A stretch of DNA of 9,218 nucleotides from Pseudomonadota bacterium (GTDB lineage: Bacteria > Pseudomonadota > Alphaproteobacteria > Caulobacterales > Caulobacteraceae), in contig JAEYNH010000163.1 of the NCBI GenBank assembly GCA_023412655.1, positions 1 to 9,218 of the forward strand, given 5' to 3'. Numbering within the stretch: position 1 is the stretch's first letter; each line of letters opens with the position of its first letter. Positions 6,065 to 9,218 of this stretch are shown here, piece by piece. A program made the translations under genes and the position numbers. The notes under the pieces are model-generated. The model was not told the DNA's origin. It saw only the letters and a program-made list of their open reading frames with translations, and ran no database searches.

Positions 6065-6862
6065 ATGGCCGACCTCGAACTGCGCCAGGACGGGGATGTG
6101 GTCTGGGCCACCCTGAACCGCCCGGACCGCCTGAACGCCCTGAGCCGCAACCTGGTCAGCGAACTGCGCGAGTTCTTCGTAGGCCTCTACTGGCGCAGGG
6201 ACGTGCGGGTGGTGGTGCTGCAGGGGGCCGGCGAGGCCTTCTGCGCGGGCCTCGACCTGAAGGAACGGGGTGATCCGCAGGGCGGCCGCTCCATCGGGGC
6301 GGGGCTCACCCGGCAGCGCGAGATCAGCGAGATCGTCATCGCCATGCGTCGCTGCCCGCAGCCGATCATCGCCTGTATCGACGGGCCCGCCGCCGGCGGC
6401 GGCTTCGCCCTGGCCCTGGCCTCCGACGTCCGGATCGCGACCCCCAGGGCCCGGATGAACGCCGCCTTCATCCGCATCGGCCTGTCCGCCTGCGACATCG
6501 GCGTCAGCTATTTCCTGCCGCGGATGGTCGGAAGCTCGGTGGCGGCGGAATACATGCTGACCGGCCGTTTCATCGACGCCGAGCGGGCGCGGGAGCTGGG
6601 CCTCGTCAGCCGCGTCGTCCCCAAGGCCCAGCTGGAGGCCGAGGCCCAGGCCTTCGTCGACGACATGCTGCATGCGACGCCCCTCGGCCTGCGGCTGACC
6701 AAGGAGGCGCTGAACCACGCCATCGACGCCCAGGGCCTTGAGGCGGCCATCGCCATGGAGGATCGCAACCAGATCCTGGCCAGCGCCGACGGCGACTTCG
6801 AGGAGGGCGTCCGCGCCTTCCTGGAGAAGCGCCGGCCTTCCTATGCGCGCCGCGAGGGCTGA
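6065..6862 (+). CDS. enoyl-CoA hydratase/isomerase (crotonase) family protein, atypical active site
   Basis: This 265-residue crotonase-fold protein binds an acyl-CoA thioester. It shows the N-terminal LNRPDRLNALS segment (17-27), the first oxyanion-hole region AFCAGLDLKE (58-67) and the second, DGPAAGGGF (106-114). However, the residue matching catalytic Glu144 of rat mitochondrial enoyl-CoA hydratase is Ala115 (GGGFALALASD), and that matching Glu164 is Phe135 (NAAFIRIGL). An acidic residue, Asp144 in GLSACDIGVSY, lies near the position of the third acid in dienoyl-CoA isomerase (Asp204 of rat ECH1), with a one-residue offset. Simple hydration of enoyl-CoA is therefore doubtful; isomerase, hydrolase, lyase or non-catalytic acyl-CoA binding are possible. 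The ATG follows the hydrolase stop by two bases with AAGGGG (6051-6056) as ribosome site inside the preceding gene. Confidence 0.88.
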   Translation: MADLELRQDGDVVWATLNRPDRLNALSRNLVSELREFFVGLYWRRDVRVVVLQGAGEAFCAGLDLKERGDPQGGRSIGAGLTRQREISEIVIAMRRCPQPIIACIDGPAAGGGFALALASDVRIATPRARMNAAFIRIGLSACDIGVSYFLPRMVGSSVAAEYMLTGRFIDAERARELGLVSRVVPKAQLEAEAQAFVDDMLHATPLGLRLTKEALNHAIDAQGLEAAIAMEDRNQILASADGDFEEGVRAFLEKRRPSYARREG

Positions 6863-6865
6863 ACG

Positions 6866-7501
6866 ATGATCGAACTCTGGCACTGCCCGGACGCCCGCTC
6901 GTTCCGCCCCCTCTGGGCGCTCGAGGAACTCGGGCTGGAGTACCGGCTGCACCTGCTGCCGTTCCCGCCCCGGGCCCGCGCGCCGGAATACCTGGAGGTC
7001 AATCCCCTCGGGACGATCCCGGCCCTGCGGGACGGGGCGACCTTCATGACCGAGTCCGCGGCCATCGTGCAGTACCTCGTCACCCGCCATGGCCCGAGCG
7101 ACCTGGCGGTGGCGGCGGAGGACCCGGCCTATGGCGCCTGGCTGAACTGGCTGCACTTCGGGGAGGCGACCCTGACCTTCCCGCAGACGATCGTGCTCCG
7201 CTACTCTACCTTCGAGAAGGGCCGCGCCGACCAGGCCGCCCAGGACTACGCCCAGTGGTTCCTCAGCCGTCTGCGTCACGTCGACCGTGCGCTGCAGGCC
7301 GGCGACTGGCTGTGCGCCGGCCGGTTCACCGCGGCCGACATCTCGGTGGGCTACGCCCTCCTGCTGGCCGACCACCTCAAGCTCTCCCAGCATTTCTCGC
7401 CCGCGGTGGCGGCCTACTGGCGGGGGCTGAAGACGCGGCCGGGGTTCCTGGCCGCCAAGCGGGCCCAGAAGATCGACCTCTCCGAGGCGCTTTCGTCCTG
7501 A
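6866..7501 (+). CDS. glutathione S-transferase family protein
   Basis: This 211-residue soluble protein has the two-domain GST architecture. The thioredoxin-like N-terminal domain (1-80) carries Ser12 in ARSFRPLW, a candidate to activate the glutathione thiol; the NPLGTIPAL segment with the cis-proline Pro52; and Glu63-Ser64 in TESAAI, which bind the gamma-glutamyl part of glutathione. The all-helical C-terminal domain (about 88-205) includes the conserved AGRFTAADISVGYALLLAD core motif. Arg11 occupies about the place of the beta-class catalytic cysteine, so it is not a beta-class enzyme. The start ATG lies three bases after the crotonase stop, with GAGGG (6854-6858) upstream. Next to an epoxide hydrolase, a role in conjugating epoxide or other electrophilic intermediates, or glutathione-dependent ether cleavage or isomerisation, is a reasonable inference. 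The substrate is unknown. Confidence 0.88.
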   Translation: MIELWHCPDARSFRPLWALEELGLEYRLHLLPFPPRARAPEYLEVNPLGTIPALRDGATFMTESAAIVQYLVTRHGPSDLAVAAEDPAYGAWLNWLHFGEATLTFPQTIVLRYSTFEKGRADQAAQDYAQWFLSRLRHVDRALQAGDWLCAGRFTAADISVGYALLLADHLKLSQHFSPAVAAYWRGLKTRPGFLAAKRAQKIDLSEALSS

Positions 7502-7578
7502 TCCTTACGTGGGGTCGCGCTTGCGGGCGCGGACCGTTGGCATAGGCTTTCGCCAAACAAGAATACACGGAGGAAGCC
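7502..7578 (+). promoter_or_regulatory. intergenic region with candidate promoter and strong RBS
   Basis: The 77-base gap before the ligase gene is the only sizeable break in the right-hand + strand run. TTGCGG (7521-7526) and TAGGCT (7543-7548) with 16 bases between them form a modest promoter candidate. GGAGGA (7569-7574) followed four bases later by ATG 7579 is a strong ribosome site. A CGCGC...GCGCG-like GC stretch at 7516-7532 could weakly fold but has no T-tract, so I see no convincing terminator. The ligase may be both read through from upstream and transcribed from here. Confidence 0.35.
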
Positions 7579-9218
7579 ATGAGCCCAGCGGACGATGCGG
7601 GCGCCGCCGTGCAGGCGCCGCCGCCCTTCAAGCCGCTCCCGCAGAAGGCGCCCGACATCACCGTCGAGCACCGCCCGGACGGCTCCTACATCATCCGATC
7701 GAACCATCCGCCGGGCGAGGGGCCGCGGTCGATCCCGCACCTGCTGGCGCAGCGGGCGGCGGAGCATCCGGACCGCCCGTTCATCCTTCAGCGCGCGCCC
7801 GGGCACGGACCCTGGGGCGGGGTGACCTATGGCGAGGCCCGGCGCGCCGCCGACGGGATCGCCCAGTGGCTGCTGGACCGCGGCCTGACGGGCGCCGACA
7901 GCGTGATGGTGCTCTCGGCGAACTCGGTGGAGCACGCCCTCGTCATGCTGGGCTGCTATGCGGCCGGCGTGCCGGTGGCCCCGATCAGCCCCGCCTACAG
8001 CCTGATGTCGATGGACCACGCCAAGCTGAAGCATTGCTTCGGCGTGGTGAAGCCGAAGGTGGTGTTCGCCCAGTCCAGCGAGATGTTCGGCCGGGCGTTC
8101 GAGACCCTGCGGGGCCTCTCGCCCGTCCTGGCGTTCGTCTCGGTGGATGGCGGGGAGGGCACGACGGCGCTCTCCGAGCTCATGGCGACCGAGCCGGGCC
8201 CGGCCGTCGAGGCCGCGCGCGAGCGGCTGAACCACGACACGGTGGCCAAGTATCTGTTCACCTCCGGCTCCACCGGCATGCCCAAGGGCGTGCCCCAGAC
8301 CCACGGCATGTTCGCCGGGGTCATCGCCGGCCAGGAGGGCCTGCGGGCCGAGCCCAGTCCGGCCGAGGCGCCCACGGCCCTCGACTGGATGCCCTGGAGC
8401 CACATCTCGGCGGGCAACATCGCCTTCAACGGCAATCTCTGGGCCGGGGGCACGCTGCACCTGGACGAGGGCAAGCCGATCCCGGGCATGTTCGAGACCA
8501 CCATCAAGAACCTCTACGAGGTCTCGCCGGTGGTCTTCGGCTCGGCGCCGGTGGCGTTCGGCATGCTGGCCGAGGCCATGGAGCGCGATCCGCAGCTTCG
8601 CCGGAGCTTCTTCAAGAACCTTCGCTTCATGGGCTACGGCGGCGCGACGCTGTCCAACGACCTCTACGACCGGCTGCAGGCCCTGGCCATCGCCGAGACC
8701 GGGATGCGCATCCCCATCACCACCATGTACGGCGCCACCGAAACCCAGGGGATCACGGTGGTTCACTGGGAGACCGAGCGCGTCGGCCTGATCGGCCTGC
8801 CGCTGCCGGGGATCACCCTCAAGCTGGCGCCCAACGGCTCCAAGCTGGAGGTGCGGGTCAAGGGGCCGACCGTCACCAGCGGCTACCACAACGATCCGGA
8901 GAAGACCGCCGCGGCCTTCGACGAGGAGGGCTTCTACAAGCTGGGCGACGCCTGCCGGTTCCTCGATCCCGACGATCCGGCCAAGGGCCTGGTCTTCGAC
9001 GGTCGGGTGACCGAGGACTTCAAGCTGGACAGCGGGACCTGGGTCTCGGTGGGCACCCTGCGGCCGGACCTCGTGGCCGCCTGCAGCCCCTACGTCTTCG
9101 ACATGGTGATCGCAGGCCAGGACAAGCCGTTCATCGGCGCCCTCGTCTGGCCCGCCCCGGCCGCCCGGGCCGGCCCCGGCGGGGGCCCCCGCACCCCGGG
9201 GGCGGCAGTGGGGAAGGC
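7579..9218 (+). CDS. feruloyl-CoA synthase-like acyl-CoA ligase (AMP-forming; 3' truncated by window)
   Basis: This open frame runs to the window end (546 codons, no stop). It belongs to the ANL superfamily, which joins a carboxylic acid to CoA via an acyl-adenylate. Core motifs are in order: the phosphate loop TSGSTGMPKG (228-237), YGATETQ (384-390), and LGDACRF with Asp457 for ribose binding. The hinge segment GRVTEDFKLDSGTWVSVGTLR (475-495) and GGTLHLDEGKP are hallmarks of feruloyl-CoA synthase-type ligases, distinct from typical acetyl- or fatty-acyl-CoA synthetases, so an aromatic or bulky acid is a likely substrate. Family proteins are about 600 residues, so the C-terminal domain with the catalytic lysine is probably missing here. 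The last 20 residues become Gly/Pro/Ala low complexity. The start is set by GGAGGA four bases upstream. The usual partner feruloyl-CoA hydratase-lyase is not evident, so ferulate itself is not assured. Confidence 0.87.
   Translation, partial: MSPADDAGAAVQAPPPFKPLPQKAPDITVEHRPDGSYIIRSNHPPGEGPRSIPHLLAQRAAEHPDRPFILQRAPGHGPWGGVTYGEARRAADGIAQWLLDRGLTGADSVMVLSANSVEHALVMLGCYAAGVPVAPISPAYSLMSMDHAKLKHCFGVVKPKVVFAQSSEMFGRAFETLRGLSPVLAFVSVDGGEGTTALSELMATEPGPAVEAARERLNHDTVAKYLFTSGSTGMPKGVPQTHGMFAGVIAGQEGLRAEPSPAEAPTALDWMPWSHISAGNIAFNGNLWAGGTLHLDEGKPIPGMFETTIKNLYEVSPVVFGSAPVAFGMLAEAMERDPQLRRSFFKNLRFMGYGGATLSNDLYDRLQALAIAETGMRIPITTMYGATETQGITVVHWETERVGLIGLPLPGITLKLAPNGSKLEVRVKGPTVTSGYHNDPEKTAAAFDEEGFYKLGDACRFLDPDDPAKGLVFDGRVTEDFKLDSGTWVSVGTLRPDLVAACSPYVFDMVIAGQDKPFIGALVWPAPAARAGPGGGPRTPGAAVGK

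Noticed and set aside
6065..6862. Calling the crotonase a feruloyl-CoA hydratase-lyase (vanillin synthase) because of the nearby FCS-like ligase
   Set aside because: Both glutamates of the crotonase active site are missing (Ala115, Phe135), so the assignment is not supported.
5801..7393. 530-codon open frame on the - strand across the crotonase and GST genes
   Set aside because: Low-complexity composition with no motif; the + strand genes are fully supported by motifs, spacing and ribosome sites.
7414..8889. 491-codon open frame on the - strand across the CoA ligase
   Set aside because: Antisense shadow of the ligase, which carries all adenylation motifs on the + strand.

Overview
The window is GC-rich, densely coded bacterial DNA with strong third-position G/C bias, which is why long open frames lie antisense to almost every real gene. 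Gene content, a TonB-dependent receptor behind Fur-type boxes, c-type cytochrome style, and the SDR/crotonase/GST/feruloyl-CoA-synthase-like gene mix suggest an alphaproteobacterium of the Caulobacterales or sphingomonad kind (for example Phenylobacterium or Caulobacter). This assignment is an inference from style; no rRNA or other marker is present.

Left part (1-1057, + strand): a possible tail of an upstream gene, then two small exported proteins: a cytochrome c'/c556-like monoheme protein (103-522) and an unrecognised periplasmic protein with four cysteines (581-1057). Convergent with these, on the - strand, is a full-length outer-membrane TonB-dependent receptor (1064-3187). It has a TTG start and an upstream region of about 290 bases holding several hairpins and two tandem Fur-box-like sequences, so an iron-responsive (siderophore or similar) receptor is the best reading.

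Middle (3477-4972, - strand): two short-chain dehydrogenases/reductases with a 4-base ATGA overlap, forming one translationally coupled unit. A 124-base divergent intergenic region separates them from the + strand unit.

Right part (5097-9218, + strand): a tight run of epoxide hydrolase-type alpha/beta hydrolase, crotonase-fold (enoyl-CoA hydratase-like) protein and glutathione S-transferase, with gaps of only 2-3 bases. After a 77-base gap comes a feruloyl-CoA-synthase-like acyl-CoA ligase that runs off the window. Together with the two divergent SDRs this looks like a catabolic or detoxifying module: a ligase to activate a carboxylic acid to its CoA ester, a crotonase and SDRs to process it, and a hydrolase and GST that could remove epoxide or other electrophilic intermediates. 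The substrate cannot be read from sequence. No oxygenase, transcription factor, transposon, CRISPR array, tRNA or rRNA was seen. The most notable oddities are a crotonase lacking both classical glutamates, an SDR lacking the tetrad asparagine, and the Fur-box/hairpin leader of the receptor. I do not see a clearly new molecular system.
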